Below, one piece after another: positions 44,289 through 56,373 of a stretch of DNA of 64,000 nt. A program made the position numbers and the translations under genes. The stretch lies in contig NZ_CP024901.1 in the NCBI RefSeq assembly GCF_003343245.1, positions 1,798,001 to 1,862,000 of the forward strand. Direction: 5' to 3'. The DNA comes from Photorhabdus laumondii subsp. laumondii (GTDB taxonomy: Bacteria; Pseudomonadota; Gammaproteobacteria; Enterobacterales; Enterobacteriaceae). Position 1 is the stretch's first letter; every line of letters begins with the position of its first letter. The notes beneath the pieces were generated by a model. The model saw nothing but the letters and a program-made list of their open reading frames with translations, did no database searches and was not told the origin of the DNA.

Positions 44289-45529
44289 TATTCATTTTTC
44301 AGTAAGTGATTGAACAATTCGATTTCAACATTTTCACCAACTTCTACCTGTCCACGTTCACGTTCCAGAACAATGAAGCAGTTCCCCTGACTGAATGAAC
44401 TAAATATATGAGAGCCTTGATGTCCTGTTGTACGAACTTCTAGTTCACCTTGTTCATTCACCGAAGTAATGCCCCGTTGAAAATCCATTCTTCCCGGTCT
44501 CTTTTTCAATGGCGTGGTGACCTTGGCGCGCATACGCATAGGGGGTTGCCATGCCGTAAAACCGGATAGACGCGCGATTAAAGGTTGAACTAATTGATAG
44601 AAAGTGAGAACGGCTGAAACTGGATTACCGGGCAAACCGCAGAACCAGGCGTTTTTTAGTTTGCCAAAAGCGAAAGGTTTACCCGGTTTCATTGCCAGTT
44701 TCCAGAAACTGATTTCGCCTAATTCATCCAGTATCTGCTTAGTGTAGTCTGCTTCACCTACAGAAACGCCACCACTGCTGATGACTAAATCTGCTTTTTG
44801 ATCTGCTTGTGCGAAAACATGGCGTAAAGCTTGAGGATTGTCTGCAATAACCCCGAAATCAATAACGTCGCAATCCAGTTTCTCCAGCATCAGTCGAACG
44901 GTAAGACGGTTGGTATCATAAATTTGCCCTTCCTTAAGTGGGTGACCGATAGCTTGTAGCTCATCACCGGTCGAGAAAATGGCGACTTTTAATTTGCGAA
45001 CCACCTCAACGTCGGTGATGCCTAAAGATGCAATTAGGGGTAACTGAGCGGTGGATAATTTGCTGCCTGCCGACAAAACTACTGCACCTTTAGCAATATC
45101 TTCGCCAGCCAGACGGATATTCTGACCTTGCTTGGCTGGCTGAGTGAAAACGATGCCATCATCAGTAGTTTCTGCGTGCTCCTGCATAATGACCGTATCA
45201 GCGCCTATGGGAATCGGTGCGCCAGTCATAATGCGGATACAAGTTGCAACTGGCCATTCTCCTTGAAAAGGTACGCCAGCCAGTGCTTTTCCTGCCAGAG
45301 GCAGTGGTTTATTGCTGTTTAAATCCGCATGGCGTACGGCATAACCATCCATTGCTGAGTTAGCAAAAGGGGGCACATTGATAGGAGAAATAATATTTGT
45401 TGCAGTAATGCGTCCTGATGTTCGCGGGAGGCTGACGGTTTCTGTGTCAGTCAGTGGTGTAACTTGCGTCAGAAGTTTTTCCAACGCCTGCTGCAAAGAG
45501 ATCAATTCAGAGGTATGACAGTGATCCAT
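44288..45529 (-). CDS. moeA: Molybdopterin molybdenumtransferase MoeA
   Basis: 413-residue enzyme that inserts molybdate into adenylated molybdopterin. Visible: [39 protein letters not shown], the MoCF domain signature [30 protein letters not shown] and GLPGNPVSA. The C-terminal beta domain is complete. Together with moaACDE at the left end of the window, most of the cofactor pathway is encoded within this segment. Confidence 0.96.
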   Translation of the reverse strand: MDHCHTSELISLQQALEKLLTQVTPLTDTETVSLPRTSGRITATNIISPINVPPFANSAMDGYAVRHADLNSNKPLPLAGKALAGVPFQGEWPVATCIRIMTGAPIPIGADTVIMQEHAETTDDGIVFTQPAKQGQNIRLAGEDIAKGAVVLSAGSKLSTAQLPLIASLGITDVEVVRKLKVAIFSTGDELQAIGHPLKEGQIYDTNRLTVRLMLEKLDCDVIDFGVIADNPQALRHVFAQADQKADLVISSGGVSVGEADYTKQILDELGEISFWKLAMKPGKPFAFGKLKNAWFCGLPGNPVSAVLTFYQLVQPLIARLSGFTAWQPPMRMRAKVTTPLKKRPGRMDFQRGITSVNEQGELEVRTTGHQGSHIFSSFSQGNCFIVLERERGQVEVGENVEIELFNHLLKNE

Positions 45530-45750
45530 AATGATGCTCCCAGATAAGGTTTTTCATTAGTGGCATTATGGCAGAGATCATCATATGTGTGAGTGATATT
45601 TGACTTTGCTCGTATGTTCCATAAACACGGCGATATTGGTGTTGGTTATCCAAAACGCCGCGACATGTGATAAGTATGTAGAACACGACGATTAACCTGG
45701 CGTTAGAAAATTTGCTGCTGTCATAGCCAGGTTAGAAAGCGCGTAAGCGC

Positions 45751-46497
45751 TTATAAGGTTTGACCACTGTCAACGGTTATGATTTGTCCTGTCATCGATT
45801 CTGCTTTTAACAACATTAAGGTTATTTCTGCAACATCTTCTGGCGTTGAAATTCTTTCTAAGGGCAAATAAGTGCAAAGCGTATGCATTTTCTCTTCTCT
45901 CCCTTTCCACCATCTTGTTTCAACGGCACCTGGCGCTACGCAGTTAACCCTGACCGATGGAGCCAGTGCCCGAGCTAAGGATTTTGTCAGTCCGTGAACC
46001 GCTGATTTGGAAGCGGCGTAGGGGATACAAGAGCCCAGGCCGGTTTCGCCGGCGATACTACCGACATTCACGATAGCACTCCCTGTTCTTGCTTTAAGAT
46101 AAGGTGCCGCATACCGGCAACAATGAAATGTGCCTTTCACATTAACATCAATAATGGCATCCCAAATATCGCTAGATATGGCATCAAGATCTTCAAATTG
46201 AAGTTGCCTAGTTGTCGCCGCGTTATTTACCAGATAGTCGATCCCGCTAAATTTTTCCACGACGGTGTTTATCATGGCTTGTACAGCCGATTCGTCGGCA
46301 ACATCTGCTTTTATCGCGATAGCTTGCCCCCCATCCTTGATAATGGCCTCTGTTGTTTCCTGCGCTTCAAGTTCACTTTGTGAATAGATCACTGCGACAG
46401 CAGCACCTTGTTTCGCCAGCATAATACTGATAGCCCGTCCTATACCGGTTCCACCACCGGTTACAATAGCAGTCTTACCTTGAAATGCTTTATACAT
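45751..46497 (-). CDS. Short-chain dehydrogenase/reductase (FabG-like)
   Basis: 248-residue classical SDR. Cofactor motif TGGGTGIGRAIS at the N-terminus, VNNAATT, catalytic Ser in VNVGSIAGE, YxxxK in PYAASKSAV, and the C-terminal VDSGQTL. It is related to FabG but not in the fab cluster; an NAD(P)-dependent oxidoreductase of unknown substrate. It is monocistronic, lies between moeA and an ERIC element, and has aggag before the ATG. Confidence 0.9.
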   Translation of the reverse strand: MYKAFQGKTAIVTGGGTGIGRAISIMLAKQGAAVAVIYSQSELEAQETTEAIIKDGGQAIAIKADVADESAVQAMINTVVEKFSGIDYLVNNAATTRQLQFEDLDAISSDIWDAIIDVNVKGTFHCCRYAAPYLKARTGSAIVNVGSIAGETGLGSCIPYAASKSAVHGLTKSLARALAPSVRVNCVAPGAVETRWWKGREEKMHTLCTYLPLERISTPEDVAEITLMLLKAESMTGQIITVDSGQTL

Positions 46498-46549
46498 AAC
46501 AATGCTCCTTATTAATATTTGTACATAACATGATGAATCATATCTCTTA

Positions 46550-46676
46550 TATACCCGTCATCTTTCAAGTTGCTTCTTTGTTGGCTGCACTCGCTCACCC
46601 CGGTCACATAGTTTGCTATGTTCCCGGGGATTCACTCCCTTGCCGCCGCGATGCATCTTGAAATCCATAGGGTATA
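46550..46676. repeat. ERIC/IRU repeat, full-length copy 10
   Basis: 127 bp (tatacccgtcat to atagggtata), about 50 bp upstream of the SDR gene start. Confidence 0.93.
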
Positions 46677-46996
46677 GACAAGTTTGTTAGTACTATTTTG
46701 GCATTATTGTGTGGACAATATTGTGTGGAAGCTTGGTTAATTCAGCTAATGTTATGTTGTAAAACTCGATTTAACCTTAATAGAGGTAACTGAGTAGAGG
46801 TAAAAATAAATAAATGGAGCAGAGGACGAAAATTCATATACTCCGATGTTCCAGATACTGTCATTAATTGCTTACTGACTTTTTATTTATGGGCAGAAAT
46901 AATTTACGTTTTTCTGGAATTTTGTTAATTAAAAGTGTGTATTTTATTTGATTTTTGTTATGGCTTATGAGAAATAAATTAAAAAAATAACATTTT
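46677..46996. other. Gap between ERIC copy 10 and the MFS gene
   Basis: 320 bp, AT-rich, no gene recognised. It probably contains the promoter of the MFS gene. Confidence 0.45.
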
Positions 46997-48169
46997 ATGG
47001 CTATGAACAATTCAACTTCTCCTCAACAAAGTCACCGCTACCTCGCTTTTCATATCGCAATGAGTGGATTTTTGGCGCTGGTTGTCGCTATGGGAATTGG
47101 GCGTACTGCCTTCACTCCTCAAGTGCCTTTAATGATCGCAGAATTCCAGTTTAGTCTAACTGGGGCAGGTATCGTTGCGGCTTTTAACTATTTGGGATAT
47201 CTGGCTGGTTCTTACGATGCAATGCGGGCGCACCGTTTGATTGAATATCGGCTTTGGGCCGGATTGTGGGGAGCAGTGATTATCACATTGCTCTCTGCAC
47301 TACTGTATGGGGCGATATTGCACAGTATTGCCCGTTTTCTTATTGGTTGGGCAAGTGGCTGGACATTGGTATTGGTGACATCATGGGCCAATGAACAGTT
47401 GGCTAAATTGAATCGTCCTGCGTTGAGTGCTGCCATATTTGCGGGACCGGGAGTCGGGATATTCGTTACTGGTATCCTTGCTATTGGTATTCAAGCATGG
47501 CAAGTGAGCGCTGCCGAAGCATGGATGTTGTATGGCATTTTGGCGCTGATTTGTAGTATCTATATTAGTCGGCATTTACCCCGTGGTGGTGAGTTACACC
47601 GTTCACAGGCTGAGGTGAAGAAACTGACTTTGACGCCTGCAATTAAGCAGTTGGTATGGAGTTACAGCTTAGCGGGCTTTGGTTATATTTTGCCAGCGAC
47701 TTTTCTTTCACAAATGGCGAGTGATCGTTTCCCTGGCAGCTTGTTTGCGCAGTTTGTCTGGCCAATATTTGGTGGTGCCGCAGTCATCGGCATTGGTTTT
47801 GCTATTCTGACCCGTCATATGCTGACAACGCAAATCCGGCTTGCGATCACTTTATGGATTCAGGCTGTGGGCATTCTTATCGCTGAGATCATTCCGGGAA
47901 TAGGTGGTCTGGCATTAAGCTCTTTGTTGGTTGGTGGGGGTTTTATGTGTGTGGTGCAAATGGCGTTTCAATATGGGCGTGAATTAGCGCCAGAACATAG
48001 CCGTTATATGGCCGGATTGTTAACCACCGGATATGCTGTCGGGCAGCTAATTGGTCCGATGCTGTCAGCGGTTTCTACCACAATAACCGGGAGATTGGAG
48101 CCAGCGTTATATGTTGCATTGATTACCTTGGTCATTGCCGGGTTATTGGTTTGTGACCGGGGTGGGTGA
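46997..48169 (+). CDS. YbfB/YjiJ-family MFS transporter
   Basis: 390-residue membrane protein with 12 hydrophobic segments. MGIGRTAFTPQVPLMIAE in helix 1 and FNYLGYLAGSYDAMR are typical of the YbfB/YjiJ family, for which no substrate is well established. The last residues (CDRGG, stop) are encoded by half an ERIC element that begins at 48152, so the original C-terminus was replaced. The loss is probably small because all 12 helices appear to be complete. Two possible starts, ATG 46997 and ATG 47003; the first is used. Confidence 0.87.
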   Translation: MAMNNSTSPQQSHRYLAFHIAMSGFLALVVAMGIGRTAFTPQVPLMIAEFQFSLTGAGIVAAFNYLGYLAGSYDAMRAHRLIEYRLWAGLWGAVIITLLSALLYGAILHSIARFLIGWASGWTLVLVTSWANEQLAKLNRPALSAAIFAGPGVGIFVTGILAIGIQAWQVSAAEAWMLYGILALICSIYISRHLPRGGELHRSQAEVKKLTLTPAIKQLVWSYSLAGFGYILPATFLSQMASDRFPGSLFAQFVWPIFGGAAVIGIGFAILTRHMLTTQIRLAITLWIQAVGILIAEIIPGIGGLALSSLLVGGGFMCVVQMAFQYGRELAPEHSRYMAGLLTTGYAVGQLIGPMLSAVSTTITGRLEPALYVALITLVIAGLLVCDRGG

Positions 48170-48210
48170 GTGCAGCCAACAAAGAGGCAACTTGAAAGAT
48201 GACGGGTATA
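48152..48210. repeat. ERIC/IRU repeat, right half only
   Basis: 59 bp from tgtgaccggggtgg to gacgggtata, lacking the whole left half. The break is at the centre of the palindrome and inside the MFS coding sequence. The complementary half occurs at 52962. Confidence 0.9.
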
Positions 48211-48362
48211 ATTATGAAAAGCAATCACTGGATAATCACCACGTGCTCATTTACAGTGTGTGCAATAGTTATCTGTTAGTCGTGATTGTTTCAGTGATAG
48301 TATTCATGACTTGAATTTTACTACCCGCCAGATGATGGAAAGTAATGTCTTTGGAGAAAATA

Positions 48363-49022
48363 ATGTCATCCTTAAGTAAAGAAGCTGAGCTTGTGCATTC
48401 GGCGCTGGAAACTCGTGGCCTTGAAACGCCTTTGCGTGGTCAGGCATTGGTACCGGAAGTGCGCAAAGCGCGGATTGAGGAGCATATGACGGAAGTTATG
48501 AAACTGTTGAATCTCGATTTGCGTGATGACAGTTTGGCAGAAACCCCAGGTCGTATTGCGAAAATGTATGTCGATGAGATTTTTTCAGGATTGGACTACA
48601 GCAATTTCCCGAAAATCACATTGATAGAGAATAAAATGAAAGTGGACGAAATGGTGACCGTTCGTGATATCACACTCACCAGTACCTGCGAACACCATTT
48701 TGTGACCATTGATGGCAAGGCGACGGTTGCCTATATTCCAAAAGATAAAGTGATTGGGTTGTCTAAAATTAACCGTATTGTGCAATTTTTTTCTCAGCGT
48801 CCACAGGTTCAGGAGCGCCTGACCCAGCAGATTTTGATTGCATTACAGACACTCCTTGGTACCAATAATGTTGCCGTATCGATTGATGCGGTTCATTACT
48901 GTGTGAAAGCGCGGGGTATCCGTGATGCAACCAGTACCACGACAACAACCTCTCTGGGGGGATTGTTTAAATCTAGCCAAAATACCCGTCAAGAGTTTTT
49001 ACGTACAACTCGCCATGTGTAA
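48363..49022 (+). CDS. folE: GTP cyclohydrolase I FolE
   Basis: First enzyme of tetrahydrofolate synthesis, converting GTP to 7,8-dihydroneopterin triphosphate. The 219-residue protein starts [21 protein letters not shown]. Zinc ligands are in [13 protein letters not shown] and [11 protein letters not shown]; the [24 protein letters not shown] block is nearly identical to E. coli. ATG 48363 follows ggag; the alternative at 48345 is less likely. yeiB follows after 21 bp. Confidence 0.96.
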
Positions 49023-49043
49023 TTTTTACACCGGGATATAAAC

Positions 49044-50913
<1,870 letters not shown>

Positions 50914-51011
50914 TTATACACATTAATGACTGGATTTGTTAAAGGCTACTTTACCTGAAATTTCGAAGCAAGTTTTCTCTATAAGAAAAAAGCTTGATAG
51001 TAAAAGAGAAC

Positions 51012-51138
51012 TATACCCTATGGATTTCAAAATGCATCGAGACGGCAAGGGAGCGAATCCCCGGGAACATAGATAACGATGTGACCGGGGTGAGAGAGTG
51101 CAGCCAACAAAGAGGCAACTTGAAAGATGACGGGTATA
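51012..51138. repeat. ERIC/IRU repeat, full-length copy 11
   Basis: 127 bp (tataccctatgg to gacgggtata), between sanA and maeA. Confidence 0.93.
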
Positions 51139-51170
51139 ACAAGCTTTTTACGTATTTTTAATGATAAAAA

Positions 51171-52868
51171 TCAGAATGAAGTCCGTTTGTACACGCGGTA
51201 TTCAGGTTTCCAGAAGTTGCGTTCAATCGCTTCATCCAGTGCTCCATCTGAGGTCACAGTGGCAACGCCCTGTATTTGTGCTTCTTTGGCGACTTGTTTA
51301 GCAATTTTGCGTGACACTTCTTGAATATCATCGATAAGTGGCAGTAACGGACCTTGACCTTCTTGGGCTAAGGGTGAGCAATTCGCCAATGTTCGGCTTG
51401 CTGCCATCAACATACCGTCAGTAACCAGTTTGGCCCCTGATGCGATGACACCCAGACCAATGCCGGGAAAGATATAGGCGTTGTTACATTGTGCTATTGG
51501 ATATTCCTGATCTTTATATTTTACCGGATTAAATGGGCTACCTGTCGCAACCAGAGCGGCACCATCTGTCCAGTTGATGATATCTTCGGGACGGGCTTCA
51601 ACACGGGAAGTTGGATTCGATAATGGCATGACGATTGGGCGTTCACAATGTTTATGCATCTCACGGATGATCTCTTCTGTAAACAAACCTGCCTGACCTG
51701 AAACACCAATCAATACTGTCGGTTTAGCATTACGGACAACATCAAGCAGCGAGATTGAATCGTTGTTTACATCCCATTTAGCCAATGAGCTGCTTTTCTG
51801 CACCAGCTTGTTCTGGAAATCCAATAGATTTGGCAGCTTGTCTGTCAATAAACCGAAGCGGTCAACCATGAAAATACGGGCACGAGCCTGTTCGTCACTT
51901 AAACCTTCTGATTTCATCTGGGCGACGATCTGTTCTGCAATGCCGCAACCGGCAGAACCTGCGCCGAGGAAGGTGACCGTTTGATCTTTTAATTGACGGC
52001 CAGCCGCGCGACTGGCGGCAATTAAGCTACCTAACGTAACAGCGGCAGTTCCCTGAATATCATCATTAAAGCAACAAATCTCGTGGCGATAGCGATTAAG
52101 AAGAGGCATGGCATTTTTTTGTGCGAAATCTTCAAATTGCAGTAGCACATTTGGCCAGCGGCGTTTAACAGCCTGAATAAATTCGTCTACGAATTCATCA
52201 TATTCTTTACCGGTGATACGTGGGTGACGCCAGCCCATATATAACGGATCATTCAGGCGTTGTGGGTTGTTGGTGCCTACATCCAGGACGACTGGCAGTG
52301 TATAAGCAGGGCTGATACCACCGCAGGAGGTATATAAGGAGAGCTTACCGATAGGAATACCCATACCGCCAATACCTTGGTCACCCAAACCGAGGATACG
52401 CTCACCATCGGTAACAACGATGACTTTTACATTTTGTTTGGTCGCATTTTGCAGCATATCATCAATATGTGCTTTGTTTGGATGTGAGATGAACAGGCCA
52501 CGGGCACGGCGGTAAATATCGGAAAAGTGCTCACACGCTTCACCCACGGTTGGGGTGTAGATGATTGGCATCATTTCGTTCAAATGGGCATCCAGCAGGC
52601 GGTAGAACAGGGTTTCGTTAGTGTCCTGAATATTTCGCAGATAAATGTGCTTATCTGCATCATTTTTGAAATCAAGATATTGCCGATAGGCACGTTCAGC
52701 TTGTTCTTCGATGGTTTCGACCGCTTCCGGTAATAAACCGTGAAGATTAAAGTTCCTACGTTCTTCTTCAGTGAAAGCGCTGCCTTTATTCAGCAGGGGG
52801 AATTCCAACAGAATTGGGCCAGAATAGGGAATATATAGTGGACGTTTACTTTCGTGTTCCAGTTCCAT
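51171..52868 (-). CDS. maeA: NAD-dependent malic enzyme MaeA
   Basis: Oxidative decarboxylation of malate to pyruvate with NAD. The 565-residue protein has the N-terminal [17 protein letters not shown] region, [17 protein letters not shown], a malic signature region ([29 protein letters not shown]) and the NAD loop [15 protein letters not shown]. The single-domain bacterial/eukaryotic-like form distinguishes it from the longer MaeB. It is monocistronic, between sanA and cdd, an insertion relative to E. coli. Confidence 0.95.
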   Translation of the reverse strand: MELEHESKRPLYIPYSGPILLEFPLLNKGSAFTEEERRNFNLHGLLPEAVETIEEQAERAYRQYLDFKNDADKHIYLRNIQDTNETLFYRLLDAHLNEMMPIIYTPTVGEACEHFSDIYRRARGLFISHPNKAHIDDMLQNATKQNVKVIVVTDGERILGLGDQGIGGMGIPIGKLSLYTSCGGISPAYTLPVVLDVGTNNPQRLNDPLYMGWRHPRITGKEYDEFVDEFIQAVKRRWPNVLLQFEDFAQKNAMPLLNRYRHEICCFNDDIQGTAAVTLGSLIAASRAAGRQLKDQTVTFLGAGSAGCGIAEQIVAQMKSEGLSDEQARARIFMVDRFGLLTDKLPNLLDFQNKLVQKSSSLAKWDVNNDSISLLDVVRNAKPTVLIGVSGQAGLFTEEIIREMHKHCERPIVMPLSNPTSRVEARPEDIINWTDGAALVATGSPFNPVKYKDQEYPIAQCNNAYIFPGIGLGVIASGAKLVTDGMLMAASRTLANCSPLAQEGQGPLLPLIDDIQEVSRKIAKQVAKEAQIQGVATVTSDGALDEAIERNFWKPEYRVYKRTSF

Positions 52869-52961
52869 GAATCTTACTCTTTGAACTAAATGGATAATAA
52901 GGTTAGCTACAGATCCTAAGAGATAGGAAAAATATGTACAGTAAATGTTACTTAATTGGAG

Positions 52962-53022
52962 GTATGCTCCCGGGGATTCGCTCCCTTGCCGTCGCGATCC
53001 ATCTTGAAATCCATAGGGTATA
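52962..53022. repeat. ERIC/IRU repeat, half element
   Basis: 61 bp from tatgctcccggggattcg to atagggtata, lacking the other half. The break is at the palindrome centre. In reverse complement it supplies the half missing from the fragment at 48152. Confidence 0.9.
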
Positions 53023-53118
53023 ACATCCAGAGTTAGATAATAAAATGTTACGGTAATTATTTTTTATAGCGGAAAACCCTCTATCTGCATAGAGGGAAAA
53101 ATGAATTTTCCACTGAAC

Positions 53119-54003
53119 TCAGAAAGTGTAGTAATCAAATTTGCTGCAACCGAGTGCAGCAAGTATAGATTGAGTCGCACTCCGTTGGGATAAATCACTG
53201 TGTTTTCCCTCAACTAACACCGCTCTTTCGATAGCCAGGCAATCACCACCAGAAATGTTCATCAGAATCAGTGCTGCTTGTAATGGGGGCAAGCTTGGGT
53301 TAAATGCCGCATTTTCTGCATAACGCCCAGGATAAATTATTCCATCTTTTCCCAGAAGTGCGGTACCACTGTAGGAATTACTGTATGGGGCATAGCTCTG
53401 GTTTGCTGCATCTAATGCCGTTAGTACTAATTTATCCGTCGTTTCTAGTTTATAGCCATGATTGACCGGATCCATCAACAAAGTTGTGATGCCCAGATCG
53501 TTTGGGCCAAAAGAATCTGGCAGATAGTGATCTAATGTTGAAGATGCCTGTTTTGGCAGATGAATCTCTAATTGTGTGCCACTATTAAGTTCATTCATAA
53601 ATTGACGGCAGTGGCCGCACGGAGAGTAATTCACAGTAACAGATGCCAGTCTTTTCTCGCCCAATAACCAAGCGTGAGTAATCGCACATTGTTCAGCATG
53701 AATCGTTTGCTGTAGTGGTACGCCAGCAAATTCCATATTAGCGCCAAAATAGAGGTTTCCGCTTTCACCGCGGGCAATTGCACCAACATTAAAATGTGAG
53801 ATTGGTGTCAGGGAACTGGCCGCTGCGAGTGGTAACAGGGCGACAGCCAAGGTGTTATCGTCAAAACCGCAGGCTTTCTTAATCGATTTAGCTTGCTCAG
53901 CAGTGAGCATGGCAGGAAAGTCATCGTTTCCTGCGTAAGGTAAAAGTGCATCCTGTAGTTTAGAGGGCAACTGTACCCATATGGGGTGAAAACGAGCTTG
54001 CAT
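53119..54003 (-). CDS. cdd: Cytidine deaminase Cdd
   Basis: Deaminates cytidine and deoxycytidine in pyrimidine salvage. 294 residues, the long dimeric form of E. coli with an inactive C-terminal repeat. Start [17 protein letters not shown]. Catalytic zinc motif [11 protein letters not shown] and [12 protein letters not shown]; substrate segment [23 protein letters not shown] chose ATG 54003 (ggag upstream) over the longer frame. yohK and yohJ lie upstream on the same strand. Confidence 0.95.
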   Translation of the reverse strand: MQARFHPIWVQLPSKLQDALLPYAGNDDFPAMLTAEQAKSIKKACGFDDNTLAVALLPLAAASSLTPISHFNVGAIARGESGNLYFGANMEFAGVPLQQTIHAEQCAITHAWLLGEKRLASVTVNYSPCGHCRQFMNELNSGTQLEIHLPKQASSTLDHYLPDSFGPNDLGITTLLMDPVNHGYKLETTDKLVLTALDAANQSYAPYSNSYSGTALLGKDGIIYPGRYAENAAFNPSLPPLQAALILMNISGGDCLAIERAVLVEGKHSDLSQRSATQSILAALGCSKFDYYTF

Positions 54004-54144
54004 AGCGTGATCTCCGAAGTAGCTTAAGATCATTCTAAGTTGTCTGATGAGATTTGTAATGTGATAAATATCATATAGATGATGAGAATTATGTAATTGA
54101 AGTTAGTAATCGAGTGAATATTATCAAATTTCCTAATAGATAAA

Positions 54145-54840
54145 CTAGCTAAATAGGTATAGCAGCACCGGGAATACAAAAGGGGCTGTTAGTGAAGTAA
54201 TGATACCGCAGGTCATCAATGCCAATGAGCTGTATGCGCCTTCAACGAAATTGACCTCTGCACAGCGGGCGGTACCCAAAGCATGTGATGCCGTTCCCAT
54301 TGCTAAGCCGCGGGATGCTTTGGTTTTTACCTGTAAAAGATCGAACAGGTTATGACCAAATATTGCGCCGAGAATGCCGACAAAAATGACGCAAGCAGCA
54401 CTGATTGCGGGAATACCGCCAATGGCATCTGCAACTGCCATTGCTATTGGTGTTGTGACAGATTTAGGCAGTATCGAAGCGGCCATTTCAGGCGTTGCGC
54501 CCATCCACAAGGCAATAGCAGTGCCTGTCACCATAGCGACAATACTGCCGATAAAACAGATGCTAATAATGGACTTCCATTGGGCTCGGATCTGGTGTAT
54601 CTGCTCATATAGAGGAAATGCCAGTGCAACTACGGCGGGCTGGAGTAGATCATTTAGAATTCGACTGCCGGCAAAATAGTGTTCATAAGGCGTGTGGGTT
54701 ATTAATAATATTGGAACAAGGACGGCGATAGAAACCAATAAGGGGTTCAGAATGGGAATTTTGCATCGTAGTGAAAGTTTTCTTGCGGTGTAAAATACAA
54801 TCAATGTTAATGGCAGTGACCACCAAATGTGACTTAACAT
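54145..54840 (-). CDS. yohK: LrgB-family membrane protein YohK
   Basis: 231-residue multi-pass LrgB/CidB family protein: ILNPLLVSIAVLVPILL, FALPLYEQ-type segment (AFPLYEQIHQIRAQWK), LPKSVTTPIAMAVADAIGGIPA and the ASHALGTARCAEVNFVEGAYSSLALM block, typical of the family. Related pairs act in murein hydrolase control or in metabolite transport. It starts 2 bp after the yohJ stop. Confidence 0.94.
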   Translation of the reverse strand: MLSHIWWSLPLTLIVFYTARKLSLRCKIPILNPLLVSIAVLVPILLITHTPYEHYFAGSRILNDLLQPAVVALAFPLYEQIHQIRAQWKSIISICFIGSIVAMVTGTAIALWMGATPEMAASILPKSVTTPIAMAVADAIGGIPAISAACVIFVGILGAIFGHNLFDLLQVKTKASRGLAMGTASHALGTARCAEVNFVEGAYSSLALMTCGIITSLTAPFVFPVLLYLFS

Positions 54841-54842
54841 TT

Positions 54843-55280
54843 TTATTTCTCTTGTTTCTCTTGTTTCTGTTGTTCATTGTTAATTTCTGATGTGGATCCT
54901 ACAATCGGACGTTCACGATGAACATAATGGGAACTGTAAGCAACGATAATCATAACAATTGCAGTACTGATCAGGCATGAAAAAACAATCGGAATTATCT
55001 GTTGGCTGAGTTGATCGTAATAATTCATTACGCCTACGCCAATAGGCAGAAACAGCAAAGTCATATTTTTTAGTAACAGACTACAGCCTGGTTTTGCCCA
55101 ATGAGCAGGAATTAGCTGGAAAGCTAATAAAACGAACAAGATCAACATACCGATAATACTGCCGGGAATAATGATAGGTAGTAGGGAAGAAATGGCATTA
55201 CCTGTCAGCAAACATAAATAAATCAGAACAAATGCTCTTAGATACTGCCAACCAACAATCAGTACTTCACGAAACGACAT
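54843..55280 (-). CDS. yohJ: LrgA-family membrane protein YohJ
   Basis: 145-residue holin-like protein with four hydrophobic segments: [58 protein letters not shown] and a final helix. It ends in a short charged tail with a KQEKQEK repeat. ATG 55280 ([11 protein letters not shown]) follows agga and aligns with the E. coli start; the longer frame to 55340 lacks homology. It is the partner of yohK, and the yohJ-yohK-cdd order matches E. coli. Confidence 0.93.
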   Translation of the reverse strand: MSFREVLIVGWQYLRAFVLIYLCLLTGNAISSLLPIIIPGSIIGMLILFVLLAFQLIPAHWAKPGCSLLLKNMTLLFLPIGVGVMNYYDQLSQQIIPIVFSCLISTAIVMIIVAYSSHYVHRERPIVGSTSEINNEQQKQEKQEK

Positions 55281-55575
55281 AACAAAATTCCTAATTCCGG
55301 TGAGGTATTCATCATACAAGTGACCTTGGGAATGTGCCATCTTTTCCTTCGAAAGGATGACGGAAATTTCGGCGGTTCTGGATTACAGCCCCGATAAAAT
55401 GATTAGCAAGATTGGTAATGTGTGGTTTGATTTAATATGAGGTTTTCTAGAAAAAAGTGAACTTTATGATAGCGTTGAAGTCCAACCATACGAAAACATA
55501 CGCTATGGAAAAAATAGTAATTTAATCAATTGCGGGTTGGAATACAACTCGCAGATATATTATATGGGAATAACC

Positions 55576-56100
55576 ATGCAAATTTGTAGGATGAATTATA
55601 ACGACCTGTCCGATAATGGACGAAAGGCTAAATTTCATTGTTATGGCGTTGGTATATTTGACGTTTTCTCTGGTCAAGATCCATACGTCAACAAGTCTGA
55701 ATGTTCTTACATTGAGAAATCAGCAATTCCTCCAGGTCAGTATTGGATTGTTGATCGTCCGGTTGGTAGCATAGCGAACCAAGTCAGAGGCACAGCTCTT
55801 GATATGATTCATGGTACTAATCATTCTCAATGGTTTGGGTTATATAGTTTTCAGACAATGAATGATTATATATTCGTGAACGGTGTTCGACGCGGAGCAT
55901 TTCGTCTTCATCCATTGCGTCCGAATGGTAGCGGCGAGTCTTGGGGATGTATCACCTTTTATCGTGTTTCTGACTTTAATATCGTACGAAACGCTCTGCT
56001 CCGTACCCATAAGTTTAAAGTACCGGGCAGCTCATTGATGGCATACGGTAGAGTTGATGTTACGGGGAATACAAATTTTGGTGCGTGTAAAGTTTCTTAG
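55576..56100 (+). CDS. DUF2778 / Tlde1-like peptidoglycan-targeting effector
   Basis: 174-residue protein with the DUF2778 pattern, the family of Tlde1 type VI secretion effectors that cleave or exchange peptidoglycan peptides with an L,D-transpeptidase-like active site. Visible: CYGVGIFDVFSGQ, the turn AIPPGQYWIVDRP, and the catalytic block FRLHPLRP with His112 followed by GESWGCITF with Cys125. No signal peptide, as expected for a T6SS cargo. ATG 55576 has ggga upstream; ATG 55564 and a TTG at 55537 are alternatives. A small membrane protein overlaps its end, and an hcp gene lies convergently downstream. Confidence 0.78.
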   Translation: MQICRMNYNDLSDNGRKAKFHCYGVGIFDVFSGQDPYVNKSECSYIEKSAIPPGQYWIVDRPVGSIANQVRGTALDMIHGTNHSQWFGLYSFQTMNDYIFVNGVRRGAFRLHPLRPNGSGESWGCITFYRVSDFNIVRNALLRTHKFKVPGSSLMAYGRVDVTGNTNFGACKVS

Positions 56101-56347
56101 CTTTTTTGGTTATTTACTATGCCTGTTGATCGCACTGCTAGCGTTCCGGCTCATTACTCCGTTAAACTTGGCTGTTTATCAGGTGTATCGTGTGGTAGAA
56201 CGTTTCCTGAATAGGATAAATTTGGGTTGGTTAGGAGGAAATTACGAGGATAGCTGGATTGAATTGTTTATAGACATCTTTGCACTCTTAATGATAGCTC
56301 TAATTATACACAAAATCGCCAGTCGGATCTTTAATAGACTTCGGTAA
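56057..56347 (+). CDS. Small membrane protein, candidate immunity partner of the DUF2778 effector
   Basis: About 96 residues with two or three hydrophobic segments (FLSFFGYLLCLLIALLAFRL and LFIDIFALLMIALIIHKIA). It overlaps the effector gene by 44 bp, a coupling seen in effector-immunity pairs. Known Tlde1 immunity proteins act at the periplasmic face, which fits a membrane location. The start is uncertain: ATG 56057 or GTG 56081. I do not recognise the family; the role is inferred only from position. Confidence 0.55.
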   Translation: MLRGIQILVRVKFLSFFGYLLCLLIALLAFRLITPLNLAVYQVYRVVERFLNRINLGWLGGNYEDSWIELFIDIFALLMIALIIHKIASRIFNRLR

Positions 56348-56373
56348 AATGCCGGATATTCCGGCGTTATTTC

